A stretch of DNA of 64,000 bases from CALRGE01 sp964360635 (lineage in GTDB: Bacteria; Patescibacteriota; Gracilibacteria; UBA1369; 2-02-FULL-48-14), in the NCBI GenBank assembly GCA_964360635.1, contig CAYHXO010000007.1:1-64000 (forward strand). Reading direction: 5' to 3'. Both the position numbers and the translations under genes were made by a program. The notes beneath the pieces were generated by a model. It did no database searches. It was not told the origin of the DNA and saw nothing but the letters and a program-made list of their open reading frames with translations. Positions 1 through 9,909 of this stretch are shown here, one piece after another (the stretch's first letter is position 1; every line of letters begins with the position of its first letter).

Positions 1-52
1 TTCTTGACCTTTTCTGTAATTATATTAGAGTGCATAAGCTAAACCCAATTCA

Positions 53-1642
53 ATGCAAATTATCAGTAAAGAGAATATCCTTAAGAATCTATTAAAACAA
101 GCCTCCAAACTTTCTTTAAGAAGTGAAGAAGATTTACATAAGTTAAAAAAAGCCTTCTCTAGAGAATTCAAAACAGATTTACCAACAAACTTCAGCCTTC
201 AGGTAGCTTATGAAGAATTGATAAAAGAAGGATGGGAAGGTGACACAGAGATACAAAGACTTGTAAGGAAAAGAAAAATCCGAACATTATCAGGGGTGTC
301 TGTTATTACTGTTCTTACAAAACCCTATTCTTGCCCCGGGAAATGTGTTTTCTGCCCTACAGAACCTGGAATGCCAAAATCATACCTATCTAATGAGCCG
401 GGTGCCATGAGGGCGGTTCTTGATGATTTTCATCCAAACGATCAAGTTACAACCAGAATTTTAAGTTTAAAACTTCAAGGTCATGAAACAGAAAAAATTG
501 AAATGATTGTATTGGGTGGCACTTTCTCTTCATATAATAGAAAATATCAAAATGATTTTATTAGAGCACTTTTCAACGCATGTAACGAGAAAAAAGGTAA
601 ATCATTGAAAGAAGCGCAAGAAATAAATGAATCCTCAAAAAATAGAATAATCGGTCTTAGCCTTGAAACTCGCCCAGATCATATAACAAAATCAGAAATT
701 AAAAGGATGCGGAATTTAGGTTGCACTAAGGTTCAAATTGGAATCCAACACACAGACAATGCAGTTCTTGAATACAATAAAAGAGGTGAAACAATTGAAG
801 ATTCCTATAAGGCAATTAAATTAATGAAAGATGCAGGTTTAAAAATTGCAGTTCACATGATGCCAAACCTACCTGGAAGCAATCCAGAAATGGACATTCA
901 GGCCCTAAAAGAAGTATTTCAAAACCCAATGTTAAAACCAGATCATCTTAAAATTTATCCATGTGTTGTTACACCATATTCAGAACTTGAAATTTGGCAC
1001 CGTGATGGGAAATTTGAAACTTACGATGATGAGACTCTTATTAGAATCCTAATCGAGATGAAAAAAGATATTCCTGAATATGTTCGAATCGAAAGACTTT
1101 TTAGAGACATTCCAGGAGAATCAATAATAAATGGAAGTCAAAAAACTAACATGCGTCAACTGCTTGAAGAAATTATGAAAAGGGAAGGAGTGAAATGCAA
1201 ATGTATCAGGTGTAGAGAGATAAAAGGGGAGAGCTATGACCCTGAAAAAACAGAGTTACGGGTTCTAGAATATGATGCCTCAGATGGGAAAGAATTTTTC
1301 CTTTCATACAACCAAATTGAAAATGATAAATTATGTTCACTTTTAAGATTACGTTTCACTTCGTACAGTCAAACAGGGAAGAAACATTTCATCAAGGAAT
1401 TGGAAGGAGCTAGTATAGTTAGGGAAGTTCACACATATGGCTATCAAGTTAAAATCGGTAAGAAAACCGAAGATGCATCTCAACATGCCGGCCTCGGTAG
1501 AAAATTGATGCTTGAAGCTGAAAAAATAAGCAAAAAAGCAGGTTTCTCAAAAATCGCAGTAATCTCTGGAATCGGAACAAGAAATTATTACAGAAAATGG
1601 GGCTATGAATTAGATGGGACTTATATGACTAAGCAGCTTTAG
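53..1642 (+). CDS. elp3: Elp3-type radical SAM/GNAT tRNA uridine-34 carboxymethyl-forming enzyme
   Basis: Elp3 uses radical SAM chemistry and acetyl-CoA to start cm5U-type modification at tRNA wobble uridines. The 529-aa protein has the full architecture: a basic N-terminal region, a cysteine cluster CPGKCVFC at about residues 94-101 for the 4Fe-4S centre, a radical SAM barrel (SLETRPDH, QIGIQHTDN, HMMPNLPGSNPEMD), a cysteine-rich segment CKCIRC near residue 383, and a C-terminal GNAT domain with an acetyl-CoA loop (QHAGLGRKLM, about 477). Elp3 is usual in archaea and eukaryotes and patchy in bacteria, where it works without the other Elongator subunits; none are seen here. The last 14 bases overlap the convergent gene downstream. 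The family assignment is firm; the exact modification is inferred. Confidence 0.93.
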   Translation: MQIISKENILKNLLKQASKLSLRSEEDLHKLKKAFSREFKTDLPTNFSLQVAYEELIKEGWEGDTEIQRLVRKRKIRTLSGVSVITVLTKPYSCPGKCVFCPTEPGMPKSYLSNEPGAMRAVLDDFHPNDQVTTRILSLKLQGHETEKIEMIVLGGTFSSYNRKYQNDFIRALFNACNEKKGKSLKEAQEINESSKNRIIGLSLETRPDHITKSEIKRMRNLGCTKVQIGIQHTDNAVLEYNKRGETIEDSYKAIKLMKDAGLKIAVHMMPNLPGSNPEMDIQALKEVFQNPMLKPDHLKIYPCVVTPYSELEIWHRDGKFETYDDETLIRILIEMKKDIPEYVRIERLFRDIPGESIINGSQKTNMRQLLEEIMKREGVKCKCIRCREIKGESYDPEKTELRVLEYDASDGKEFFLSYNQIENDKLCSLLRLRFTSYSQTGKKHFIKELEGASIVREVHTYGYQVKIGKKTEDASQHAGLGRKLMLEAEKISKKAGFSKIAVISGIGTRNYYRKWGYELDGTYMTKQL

Positions 1643-4600
1643 CAGCATCTGCCGCTTCCTTTTCAGCAAGTTTTTTATCAATTTCGGCCTCTGCAGATAT
1701 AATTGATTCTAAATCTTCATCACTTATTGATGCAACTTCATCACCCTTTACATCAAATATTGCCATATTTTTCACTTCGGCACTTCCTAATGAGTAAACT
1801 TCATAACCAAGAACACCTTTTCGTTTAATTTTAACAACAGCTTTTTCCTCTTTCATCAGCTCATCCAACAATCCATCAGCAGTATCAAATTTCATTGCTT
1901 CATATTTAGTCTTCATTTCAGCAGGCGAAATAATCTCAAATTCCTCCATCTCTTGAGTCATTCTCTTCTCAATTTCCTCAGATAGGACATAACCATTATA
2001 AATAAGCGTAGCAATGTCATAAACATCTTTAACAGCCCAAGCAACAAGAAGTACTCCAATAATATCACCAATAGGCACAGGCCCATCCGCAATTGCAGCA
2101 GCTGCTGCTGCAGTACCCTTACCAGCAACAGAAGCAACTAATTTTTTAATTATTCTACCGCATCCCACTTTAAGCATTTTTTTACTAAATTGGCCGATCA
2201 TACTTTTTTTCACAGATAAGGTTAAGCCATATTCTAATGCTTTTCTTTGTACACCTCTACCAAGTGCTTTACCTGCAAGTTTTAATGCTGATCTCATTGT
2301 GATCATTAATGTCACATCTTCAAGTAATCCTGAGACACCTTCTTTAACAATTTCATTTCCATTTGGAAATTTCTTAACATAAGAATCAATCATTTCTTCA
2401 ATTGGCTCACTTAATCCAACTGCAGCGGCAATACCACCAAAAATAGACATTATAGCAACAAAACCTGGATTTTTACTGATTTTCGCTGCTGCCCATCCAC
2501 TAGCTGTCATACCAGTTAGAAAACATATCACTGCAGCGGACTCCTCGGCTACTATTTCACGTAACTTATCTTTGTCTGTCGTTGTCGAAAGCTTATAAAA
2601 AAGATTCACAGTGTATGCAATACCAAATACCTCAAGGCATATATTTCCATATTTCAATATATTCTTTATGTGCGGACTTTCAAATTTAATTTTTAAACCT
2701 TTTGATTCCGCATAATCTTTAATCTTTTTAAAAACACTAGGCTCTTCACCAACTTTTATTATTTTCCCATTAATTTTAATAGTTACCTTACCATCAGCAC
2801 CAACTACCCTCTCAATACCTTTGAACTGACCAAAAGCAGAATCAGATTGATTAATATATTTCTTTATATCTTCAAGTTTGTCATATAGTTTTAATTCTTT
2901 TAATTTAGCAATTGTTTCGTCTGTCAAAGGAGTACCTTCGTTAAAGCTAGCAAGAAGATTAGCGATAACATTCGGATGTGATTCTGATAATGACAGTAAA
3001 CGCTCAATTCTTCTTCCATTAATAAGTTTAAGGAAAGTTTCAGGTTTGTTATTCTCCATATCATAAATCTCTTCTAAAACGTGATGTAGTTCCCCAGAAC
3101 CAGACGTAGGCTTTATACCAGTATCAAGATAATTTCTAGCCAATCTCAATTGTGCATCATTTGAGGCAATTTTTGATAAACTTAAATATTCATCAAAATT
3201 ATGTATCTTATCAAATCTCTTATATAGCCAAGATCCCTTCTGACCAATATTATCAGCGAAAAGTTTTGCATTAGCACATCTAGATCTAACCTCTACCTCA
3301 CTCAATTCTCCAGATAACAATTTCATTTTTAATTCATCTGCTGTAAATTCAAATGCATATTTCCACTTCCATGTAGCTCTTGTGAGTTTAAAAGTATTTA
3401 CTACAGCCTTTACCGGCCCAGTCACAATATTCTTAGCAGCAATAGTAACAAATTTGCCTGGAGTAAGATTGGCAGTTGTTGCATATTCGGTTAAAGCACC
3501 GGCAACTTGAGTGAATGCCAAAACATAGACAATCGTATCAGTTTCATCATCAACAAGTTCCTGCATTTCCCAACCAATAACTTTTAATACATTTCCACAA
3601 ACACCAACTAAAACAAATTCACCACCTTCTTTAAGATCTTCCATGTTTAACTCTTTTGCATCTTCATTTGCTTCTCTTACTCGGTCTTGATTAGCAGTAA
3701 GAATCGCATTATTAATTTTTAATTTTAAATCAATAATTTCTTTCTTTAAAAGCTCGAAATCAGACTTGGTTTTCTCTGACCAAGGATTTTCGTCTTTATG
3801 ATCATCTAAAAAATCATTAAATTCCGCAACCTGACCCTGCATTTCTTTGAAAGCCTCATGATCTTGTGCCATTCCATCTTTAAGATTTGCCAACATATAT
3901 TCTCTGGCTCTTTTCAAATCACCATATTCCTGATTATCTTCAGCATCTGGTGGCCAGCCAATTGCTGCCTCCATTTGGACTCCCATATCTCCCCAAACAG
4001 AATCAACACTAGCATCAAGCATTTGAATATCATCAATCAATTCTTTATTCATTTCAATAAGCTCTTCTCGATTTTCCTCAGGCTTAGATAATAGTCCTTC
4101 ATATTCTTTAAATTCTTCTTTAGTTTCAGCCTCTTGCTTTGAAACATCCGCCTGCTGATCTTTACTTAAATCACTTTTATCAACTTCTTTAATTACTCCA
4201 CGTTCCAAGGCAGAAATCATAACTTGTCCTACTGTGAGTTTCGTCAAATTACTAGTGCTTGATTTTATATCATCTAAATAAAAGTCTTTAATTCTTGCGC
4301 GAATTTTCTCTTCTGATTCTTTAGAAGAACCAAATGAAAACATTGAAGATGATTTGCCAGCAATAAATTCATCAAAATTCATCCTCGATATTGCTGTAAC
4401 TCTATCAACATCAGTATCGAGTATAGTTGCTAATTTTGTATATTTAACCTTATCCTCAACAGAAATTGCTCCATACAAAATAGAATTCATCGCATTTTGA
4501 AATTCTCCATCTGCGGCAGAAGTTAATGCCTCAATATATCTTGAATTGATCCAAGAATTGTTGTCTTTTGAAAGGTAATTTCTAACTTCTTCCATTCCCA

Positions 4601-5375
4601 ATATTTGACCGGCAACGAATGCTCCACCGGCAGCCATTAATCCAACTTTTGCACCAGTAGCAACTAAACCTGATCCGCCTTCTCCTTCCTTTTTTTCATC
4701 AGAAAATAATTTTTTATACATCCAAATTCCACCAACTGCTGCACCTGCAAATGCAAATAGACCAACAGCCGTTTTATTTTTTTCAGCAAAATCCTTAACT
4801 CCATCCACAAAAGAATCATTAGATTTTCCATCTTTTTCATCTTTCTTATCTTTATCTTCGCCAGTAATAATATCCCTCATCACATGACCAGCTGTTGCCA
4901 AATCATTCGATTTTTTCTTAGCCGCATCAAAACCTTCTGAAAGATACCACTTTGCAACAGGAGAATCAGAATTTTTTTGTATATAAACAAGCGCTTTAAC
5001 AAATGATCGAATAAATTCTTTCTTTTCGGAAGTAAATTCATTAATTATATCCATTGGAGAACTACTTTTCGCACCATTAATTGATAGTATTGCTAGAAAA
5101 ATTTCCGAAGCAGAAGATATTGTTTCCTTCATTTGATCATCAAAAGCCTCAACATTTTCAATTTTCTCTAATGTTGCGATATCATTCCAGTTAAAAACCC
5201 TATCTAATGAATCAATTAATAATTTTTCTCGTTCATCAACAGAATTTTTTTGGCTATCAAGTGAGCGCTTAAACTCATCAAGTTTATCACTAGTATCGGG
5301 GGAGGAAGGCGCTTCACTAAGCTTATCTATTTTTTCAGCTCTGTTGACTCCAGTATTTTGATTAGTAGTTGCCAT
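1629..5375 (-). CDS. Large multi-domain membrane protein of unknown function (1248 aa)
   Basis: I do not recognise this protein. The N-terminal 200 residues are charged and helical. Two Gly/Ala-rich hydrophobic segments follow at about 202-222 and 235-258. A long acidic, helix-rich region (about 400-580, probably coiled) comes next, then further hydrophobic stretches near 910-928, 943-985 and 1100-1125. The C-terminus is alanine-rich and acidic. There is no signal peptide. It probably has both ends in the cytoplasm or is a large envelope-associated scaffold. It is alone in its transcription unit, 112 bases downstream of a small ORF on the same strand, with a TATAAT box about 22 bases before the start codon. 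Its stop overlaps elp3. Codon use and base composition match the neighbours, so recent transfer is not suggested. Confidence 0.85.
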   Translation of the reverse strand: MATTNQNTGVNRAEKIDKLSEAPSSPDTSDKLDEFKRSLDSQKNSVDEREKLLIDSLDRVFNWNDIATLEKIENVEAFDDQMKETISSASEIFLAILSINGAKSSSPMDIINEFTSEKKEFIRSFVKALVYIQKNSDSPVAKWYLSEGFDAAKKKSNDLATAGHVMRDIITGEDKDKKDEKDGKSNDSFVDGVKDFAEKNKTAVGLFAFAGAAVGGIWMYKKLFSDEKKEGEGGSGLVATGAKVGLMAAGGAFVAGQILGMEEVRNYLSKDNNSWINSRYIEALTSAADGEFQNAMNSILYGAISVEDKVKYTKLATILDTDVDRVTAISRMNFDEFIAGKSSSMFSFGSSKESEEKIRARIKDFYLDDIKSSTSNLTKLTVGQVMISALERGVIKEVDKSDLSKDQQADVSKQEAETKEEFKEYEGLLSKPEENREELIEMNKELIDDIQMLDASVDSVWGDMGVQMEAAIGWPPDAEDNQEYGDLKRAREYMLANLKDGMAQDHEAFKEMQGQVAEFNDFLDDHKDENPWSEKTKSDFELLKKEIIDLKLKINNAILTANQDRVREANEDAKELNMEDLKEGGEFVLVGVCGNVLKVIGWEMQELVDDETDTIVYVLAFTQVAGALTEYATTANLTPGKFVTIAAKNIVTGPVKAVVNTFKLTRATWKWKYAFEFTADELKMKLLSGELSEVEVRSRCANAKLFADNIGQKGSWLYKRFDKIHNFDEYLSLSKIASNDAQLRLARNYLDTGIKPTSGSGELHHVLEEIYDMENNKPETFLKLINGRRIERLLSLSESHPNVIANLLASFNEGTPLTDETIAKLKELKLYDKLEDIKKYINQSDSAFGQFKGIERVVGADGKVTIKINGKIIKVGEEPSVFKKIKDYAESKGLKIKFESPHIKNILKYGNICLEVFGIAYTVNLFYKLSTTTDKDKLREIVAEESAAVICFLTGMTASGWAAAKISKNPGFVAIMSIFGGIAAAVGLSEPIEEMIDSYVKKFPNGNEIVKEGVSGLLEDVTLMITMRSALKLAGKALGRGVQRKALEYGLTLSVKKSMIGQFSKKMLKVGCGRIIKKLVASVAGKGTAAAAAAIADGPVPIGDIIGVLLVAWAVKDVYDIATLIYNGYVLSEEIEKRMTQEMEEFEIISPAEMKTKYEAMKFDTADGLLDELMKEEKAVVKIKRKGVLGYEVYSLGSAEVKNMAIFDVKGDEVASISDEDLESIISAEAEIDKKLAEKEAADAAKAA

Positions 5376-5459
5376 ACATAAATTAGATCACATGATTATA
5401 TCATAATTGTGAGCCTAAGTGAATAGCAGGTGAGTAGGACAAGCATATATCCAGAGTCC

Positions 5460-5479
5460 CGCACAATATATCTTGTGCG
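5460..5479 (-). terminator. Hairpin downstream of the tyrS-recG-small ORF unit
   Basis: A perfect 7-bp stem (CGCACAA/TTGTGCG) with a 6-base loop lies just past the 66-aa ORF stop. There is no clear U-run on the minus strand, so it may be a processing or weak termination signal. Confidence 0.35.
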
Positions 5480-5487
5480 AACTTCGT

Positions 5488-5688
5488 CTATAGTCTATTT
5501 GGGATACTGATACCCAGTGTTCTCTCTATCCTTTCAAGTAAACTAATCAATAACGCTTTATCTTCACTTATATCTAATCCTTCATCACGCATTGAGGCTC
5601 TATAAAAGCTCATCGCAGAATTTGGATCACGTTCTTCTTCAAAATTTATTACTTCTGCTCCGCTCAAATTATCTTCGTTTATAGACAT
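5488..5688 (-). CDS. Small acidic protein of unknown function (66 aa)
   Basis: This short acidic protein has no recognisable domain. The C-terminal half (ALLISLLERIERTLGI) is predicted to be an amphipathic helix. It starts 21 bases after the recG stop on the same strand, so it is probably co-transcribed with tyrS and recG. No Shine-Dalgarno is visible before the ATG. Reality as a gene rests on position, normal composition and the hairpin that follows its stop. Confidence 0.55.
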   Translation of the reverse strand: MSINEDNLSGAEVINFEEERDPNSAMSFYRASMRDEGLDISEDKALLISLLERIERTLGISIPNRL

Positions 5689-5709
5689 TTTAATTTTTTA
5701 AATGACTTA

Positions 5710-7752
5710 CTACACCTCTGCTATTTCCGTCTGAGACTCGATTTTAGCGATTTTCTTTGCCAGAGCCAGATATGACTTCAAATCAATGTCTTCATTCACT
5801 AGTCTTTCAGCACAGGCCCTCACACGGTCCAAAAGTTCTTTGTCGCTAAATGTTGCCATTCTTAGATCAGGAATTCCACTTTGTTTCACACCATAAATTT
5901 CTCCAGGTCCACGAATTTTTAAATCCATTTCAGCCAAATCAAAACCAGAAGTATACTGAACCATGAATTTTAATCTTTGCAAGGCATCGTCGGAATTTGA
6001 ATCTGTAAACAGGAAGCAATATGACTGATTTGAGCCCCTTCCGACCCTTCCCCTAAACTGATGGAGTTGAGCCAAACCAAATCTATCGGCCCCTTCAATC
6101 ATCATAATCGAGGCATTAGGAACATCTATTCCAACTTCAATCACAGAAGTTGAAACCAAGATATTAATTTCTCCGGCAGAAAAAGCCTTCATCACATTTT
6201 CTTTTTCATCACCCTTCATTCGTCCGTGTAAAAGCGCCAACTTGTGCTGTGGAAATATTTCTTTTGAAAGCCTTTCATACTCAAGAGTTGCGGCCTTAAC
6301 TTGAATTGCTTCAGATTCTTCAATCAAAGGGCAAACAATGAAAACCTGATGACCTTTTGCAACTTGATCGGAAACCCAAAACTCCGCATCTTTTCGTTTA
6401 GCTTCAGGCACAAGCCGAGTAACAATTGGGGTTCGACCTGGCGGCAATTCATCTAAAATTGATAGATCTTGATCGCCATAAATAGTCAGAGCCATTGTTC
6501 GAGGGATCGGCGTTGCAGATAAATTTAAAAGATGAGGAAAGCCTTGAGCCTTTAATTTCGCTCGCTGTTTCACACCAAAACGATGTTGCTCATCAATCAC
6601 AACCAGCCCCAGCTTTGGAAATGTAATTCCATCCTGAATCAGTGCATGAGTTCCAATAACAAGATCGCAAGTACCTGTTGCCATTTGCATGACAACCGTT
6701 TCACGCTCGCTTGCAGTCATTGAACCGGTAAGCATTTGAATATTAAAAGCAAAAGCGCCAAATAAATTCACTAAATTTTTGTAATGCTGTTTTGCAAGAA
6801 TTTCAGTCGGCGCCATCAAAACACATTGATATCCGGATTTAATCATTGCAAAAATCACTGCTGCCGCAACAGCAGTTTTACCTGAGCCCACATCTCCTTG
6901 AACTAATCTAAGCATTGGAAAATCACGCCGTATATCAGTAAAGATTTCCTCAATTGTACGTTTTTGTGCTCCAGTTAATTCAAATGGAAGTGCTGAATAA
7001 AATTCAGCCATGTCAAGTTTTGGACTAAATTGCTTTTTTTCACCGGTAAAACCTTCTTGCCACCATTTTTTTCTTCGTAACGCCATGAATTGCAACATAA
7101 AAAGTTCATCAAATGCCAATCTTTCTCGGGCTTTCTTTAAAAAATCCTCGTCTTTGGCAAAATGTACATGATAAATTGCGTCTGCAAAACTAAGCAAACC
7201 CTCCCCTTGCAAAACCCAAGATGGAAGATATTCATCAAAATATTTTGCATACGGTAATATATGAAATATCTTTTCCCTAAGCCATTTTGAAGTAATTTCT
7301 TCGCTCTCCGGATAAACAGGAACAATACGACCGGTATGCAACAAAACCGACGATGGTTTTTCATATTTGGGACTCACCATTACAATCCTTCCCTGCTCAA
7401 ATTTCGCCTTCCCGGTTAAAATAATTTGACTGCCTTTAAAAAACATCTGCTTAAGGTGCCTTTGATTAAACCACATAACAGAAATTTCTCCGGTATCATC
7501 CCCAACTACCGCCCTAGTAATCACTCCCCCAGCCCTTGTTGGCAAAGTCATAATAGTTTTAATTTTCACCTCCAAAACATTCACTTCATCAGTTTTCAAT
7601 TCATTAATTTTTGTAAATTCCTGCTCGTCTCGATATGCACGGGGAAAATACGTTAAAAGATCTCCCAAAGTTTTAATTCCCATCTCCTTAAGCTTCACTA
7701 TATAGGAATCTTTGGTCTTCAACATCGCGGAATCAAGTCTTTGATCTAGCAT
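5710..7752 (-). CDS. recG: ATP-dependent DNA helicase RecG
   Basis: RecG is a superfamily 2 translocase that regresses stalled replication forks and branch-migrates Holliday junctions. The 680-aa protein has the expected order: an N-terminal wedge/OB-fold region (about 1-200), a DEAD-type helicase domain with Walker A GDVGSGKT near residue 287, a DEQH box (VVIDEQHRFGV) and the SATPIPRT motif, then the second RecA-like domain ending in QLHQFRGRVGRG. The C-terminal wedge-contact segment KIRGPGEIYG is present. The gene lies 8 bases after tyrS but seems to have its own promoter: TATAAT overlaps the tyrS stop and ends exactly six bases before the ATG, consistent with a leaderless transcript. Confidence 0.96.
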   Translation of the reverse strand: MLDQRLDSAMLKTKDSYIVKLKEMGIKTLGDLLTYFPRAYRDEQEFTKINELKTDEVNVLEVKIKTIMTLPTRAGGVITRAVVGDDTGEISVMWFNQRHLKQMFFKGSQIILTGKAKFEQGRIVMVSPKYEKPSSVLLHTGRIVPVYPESEEITSKWLREKIFHILPYAKYFDEYLPSWVLQGEGLLSFADAIYHVHFAKDEDFLKKARERLAFDELFMLQFMALRRKKWWQEGFTGEKKQFSPKLDMAEFYSALPFELTGAQKRTIEEIFTDIRRDFPMLRLVQGDVGSGKTAVAAAVIFAMIKSGYQCVLMAPTEILAKQHYKNLVNLFGAFAFNIQMLTGSMTASERETVVMQMATGTCDLVIGTHALIQDGITFPKLGLVVIDEQHRFGVKQRAKLKAQGFPHLLNLSATPIPRTMALTIYGDQDLSILDELPPGRTPIVTRLVPEAKRKDAEFWVSDQVAKGHQVFIVCPLIEESEAIQVKAATLEYERLSKEIFPQHKLALLHGRMKGDEKENVMKAFSAGEINILVSTSVIEVGIDVPNASIMMIEGADRFGLAQLHQFRGRVGRGSNQSYCFLFTDSNSDDALQRLKFMVQYTSGFDLAEMDLKIRGPGEIYGVKQSGIPDLRMATFSDKELLDRVRACAERLVNEDIDLKSYLALAKKIAKIESQTEIAEV

Positions 7753-7764
7753 AGGCGAATTATA
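7753..7764 (-). promoter_or_regulatory. Leaderless-type -10 box of recG
   Basis: On the minus strand TATAAT (7764-7759) is followed by TCGCCT and then the recG ATG at 7752. A start point seven bases after the -10 would fall on the A of the ATG. No -35 match is clear. Confidence 0.5.
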
Positions 7765-8965
7765 CTCTCACCTTTCTAAAACTTCTCTTTCCAACCTGTA
7801 AAAGTCCTGCATTTTTACTTAAGCTAATTTCCTTCTTAATATCTTCTACTTTCACATTTTCCCATTTTACTCCTCCTCCTTCAACTAAACGTCTTGCATC
7901 ACTCTTTGTACCAGCAAACCCTAAATCAGAAATTAAATCGACAATATTCCAGTTTTTAACAACAAGAACAACCTCTTCAATTACATCTGGCAATTCCTTT
8001 TTTTGGTGAACAGTTTTGAAATGTTCTTGGGCTTTAACTGCCTCATTTTCTCCTCTGTATAATTTAACAATTTCGAAAGCTAACTCCATTTTTAAATTAC
8101 GAGGATTTTCAGTAACAAGTCTTTTCTTTACGGCTTCAAGCTCATTATCACGAGCTCTGGCGGCAAGTTCAAAATAAGTCACAATCAACTCATCAGGAAT
8201 TTTCATTGTCTTACCATAAATATCAATTGGATCTTCATTAACACCAATATAATTCCCTGTTGTTTTACCCATTTTCATAGAGCCGTCTGTCCCAATTAAA
8301 AGAGGCACAGTCAAAATATTTTGTGGTTCTTGACCATATGCCTTCTGTAAAACTCTACCTGCAAGTAGATTAAAAGTTTGATCAGTACCGCCTAATTCCA
8401 CATCTGCCTTAAGAGCAACAGAATCATAACCCTGCATAAGCGGATACATTAATTCATGAATTGATATTGGCTGATCATTTTTAATTCTATCTTGAAACAT
8501 ATCTCTCTCAAGCATCTGAGCAACTGTAAACTGAGAAGCAAGAGTCACTACATCAGAGAAGTTCAATTTAGCCAACCATTCGGCATTCCATCTGATTTCA
8601 AGCTTAGAAACATCTAAAATTGAGGAAACTTGTTTTATATAATGTTTAGCATTCAATTCAAGCTCCTCTTGAGTTCGCATTGGTCTAGCCTCATTTTTTC
8701 CGGACGGATCTCCAATCTTACCTGTAAAGTTACCAAAAAGTAGGATTATTTGATGACCTAAATCTTGAAACTCCTTTAATTTATGAACAACAACCATATG
8801 ACCTAAATGCAAATCTGAACCTGTTGGATCAATTCCCAACTTAATTCTCAACTTTTTACCGTTCAACAATTTTTTCTTCAAATCTGTCTTAACAATTACA
8901 TCAGCAACTCCATCAGACAAAATACTGTCGACTAATCGCTCGACATCTTTTTTTAAGGAAGGCAT
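7760..8965 (-). CDS. tyrS: Tyrosyl-tRNA synthetase
   Basis: TyrRS activates tyrosine and charges tRNA-Tyr. The 401-aa protein has the class I HIGH-type signature (DPTGSDLHLGHM, about residue 42) and the KMSKS-type loop in the form KMGKT (DGSMKMGKTTGN, near 231). The C-terminal S4 RNA-binding domain (about 340-401, KSDARRLVEGGGVKWENV) is complete. Length and motifs fit the bacterial TyrRS of the TyrZ-like type. The KMGKT variant keeps both lysines. It heads the operon with recG; divergent rluD-type gene starts 60 bases away, so the two promoters share a short intergenic region. Confidence 0.95.
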   Translation of the reverse strand: MPSLKKDVERLVDSILSDGVADVIVKTDLKKKLLNGKKLRIKLGIDPTGSDLHLGHMVVVHKLKEFQDLGHQIILLFGNFTGKIGDPSGKNEARPMRTQEELELNAKHYIKQVSSILDVSKLEIRWNAEWLAKLNFSDVVTLASQFTVAQMLERDMFQDRIKNDQPISIHELMYPLMQGYDSVALKADVELGGTDQTFNLLAGRVLQKAYGQEPQNILTVPLLIGTDGSMKMGKTTGNYIGVNEDPIDIYGKTMKIPDELIVTYFELAARARDNELEAVKKRLVTENPRNLKMELAFEIVKLYRGENEAVKAQEHFKTVHQKKELPDVIEEVVLVVKNWNIVDLISDLGFAGTKSDARRLVEGGGVKWENVKVEDIKKEISLSKNAGLLQVGKRSFRKVRV

Positions 8966-9024
8966 ATCTATAAGTGAAAAAACTTGGTATAAGGCTATAG
9001 CACACTATCAAACACACAAATTAA

Positions 9025-9909
9025 ATGCAATTTCAAAGCTTTACAATCGGCGCTGAAGAGACAAATGAAAGATTAGATATCTGTCTAACAAAAAAAACAG
9101 GTCTAAGCCGAAATTTTGTACAAAATTTAATTAAAGATGGACTGGTACGAGTTAATAAAATTCAGATTGAAAAAACCGGATTTAAGGTCTCAGGAAATGA
9201 TGAAATCGCTTATAAGATTCTTGAAAAAGACAGCACAGTCAAAGCGGAAAATATAAAATTAGAAATAATACATGAAGATGAAAATCTTCTGGTAATCAAT
9301 AAACAAGCAGGTTTAGTTGTACATCCAAGTGATAGCGGTCATACAAGCGGTACAATCTTGAATGCGGCATTAAATATAGATAAAAATGCCAGTCTCCTTC
9401 ATAGACTTGATAAAGACACATCAGGCGTTCTACTTATCGCAAAAAACCAAGCAACAAAAAATCGACTTTCAAAAATGTTTAAAGATAGAAAAGTTGAAAA
9501 AACCTATTGGGCACTTGTTCGAGGAGTTCCAAGTAAAGAAAAAGGTAAAATTGAAGCTCCATTGAAGAGAAACACAAGCAATAGAATGAGAATTTCCATA
9601 AATTCTACAGGTAAGATGGCGATTACTAAATTCAAAGTTTTAGAGATCTACAAAAATGCATCTCTTCTAGAAGTGAATATTGAAACAGGTAGAACTCATC
9701 AAATCAGAGTTCATATGGCAAGCATTGGGCATCCGGTTATTGGAGATATAAATTACGGAGATGCAAAAATCAATAAAGAATATGCTGAAAAATACAATCT
9801 AAACAGACAGTTCCTTCATGCAAAGGAAATCAAAATAGATGGTCAAACTTATTCAGCAAAACTACCTGACGACATAGAATCTGTTTACAACATTCTTACT
9901 CGCTCTTAA
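9025..9909 (+). CDS. rluD: RluD-type 23S rRNA pseudouridine synthase
   Basis: The enzyme converts specific uridines in large-subunit rRNA to pseudouridine. The 294-aa protein has an N-terminal S4 domain (about 12-70) and the RluA/RluD catalytic domain with the signature HRLDKDTSGVLL (about 126-137), whose aspartate is the nucleophile. The C-terminal motif GRTHQIRVHMASIGHPVIGD is also intact. RluD and its paralogues (RluC, RluB-like) are hard to separate by motif, so the exact target uridines are uncertain; the N-terminal S4 domain fits RluC/RluD. An upstream TGGTATAAG box about 28 bases before the ATG may be the promoter. The last 14 bases overlap convergent rplU. Confidence 0.88.
   Translation: MQFQSFTIGAEETNERLDICLTKKTGLSRNFVQNLIKDGLVRVNKIQIEKTGFKVSGNDEIAYKILEKDSTVKAENIKLEIIHEDENLLVINKQAGLVVHPSDSGHTSGTILNAALNIDKNASLLHRLDKDTSGVLLIAKNQATKNRLSKMFKDRKVEKTYWALVRGVPSKEKGKIEAPLKRNTSNRMRISINSTGKMAITKFKVLEIYKNASLLEVNIETGRTHQIRVHMASIGHPVIGDINYGDAKINKEYAEKYNLNRQFLHAKEIKIDGQTYSAKLPDDIESVYNILTRS

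Noticed and set aside
5425..5445. GGTGAGTAGG near 5431 as a second copy of the Y-polymerase operator
   Set aside because: Only one half of the palindrome is present and it is not next to a promoter.
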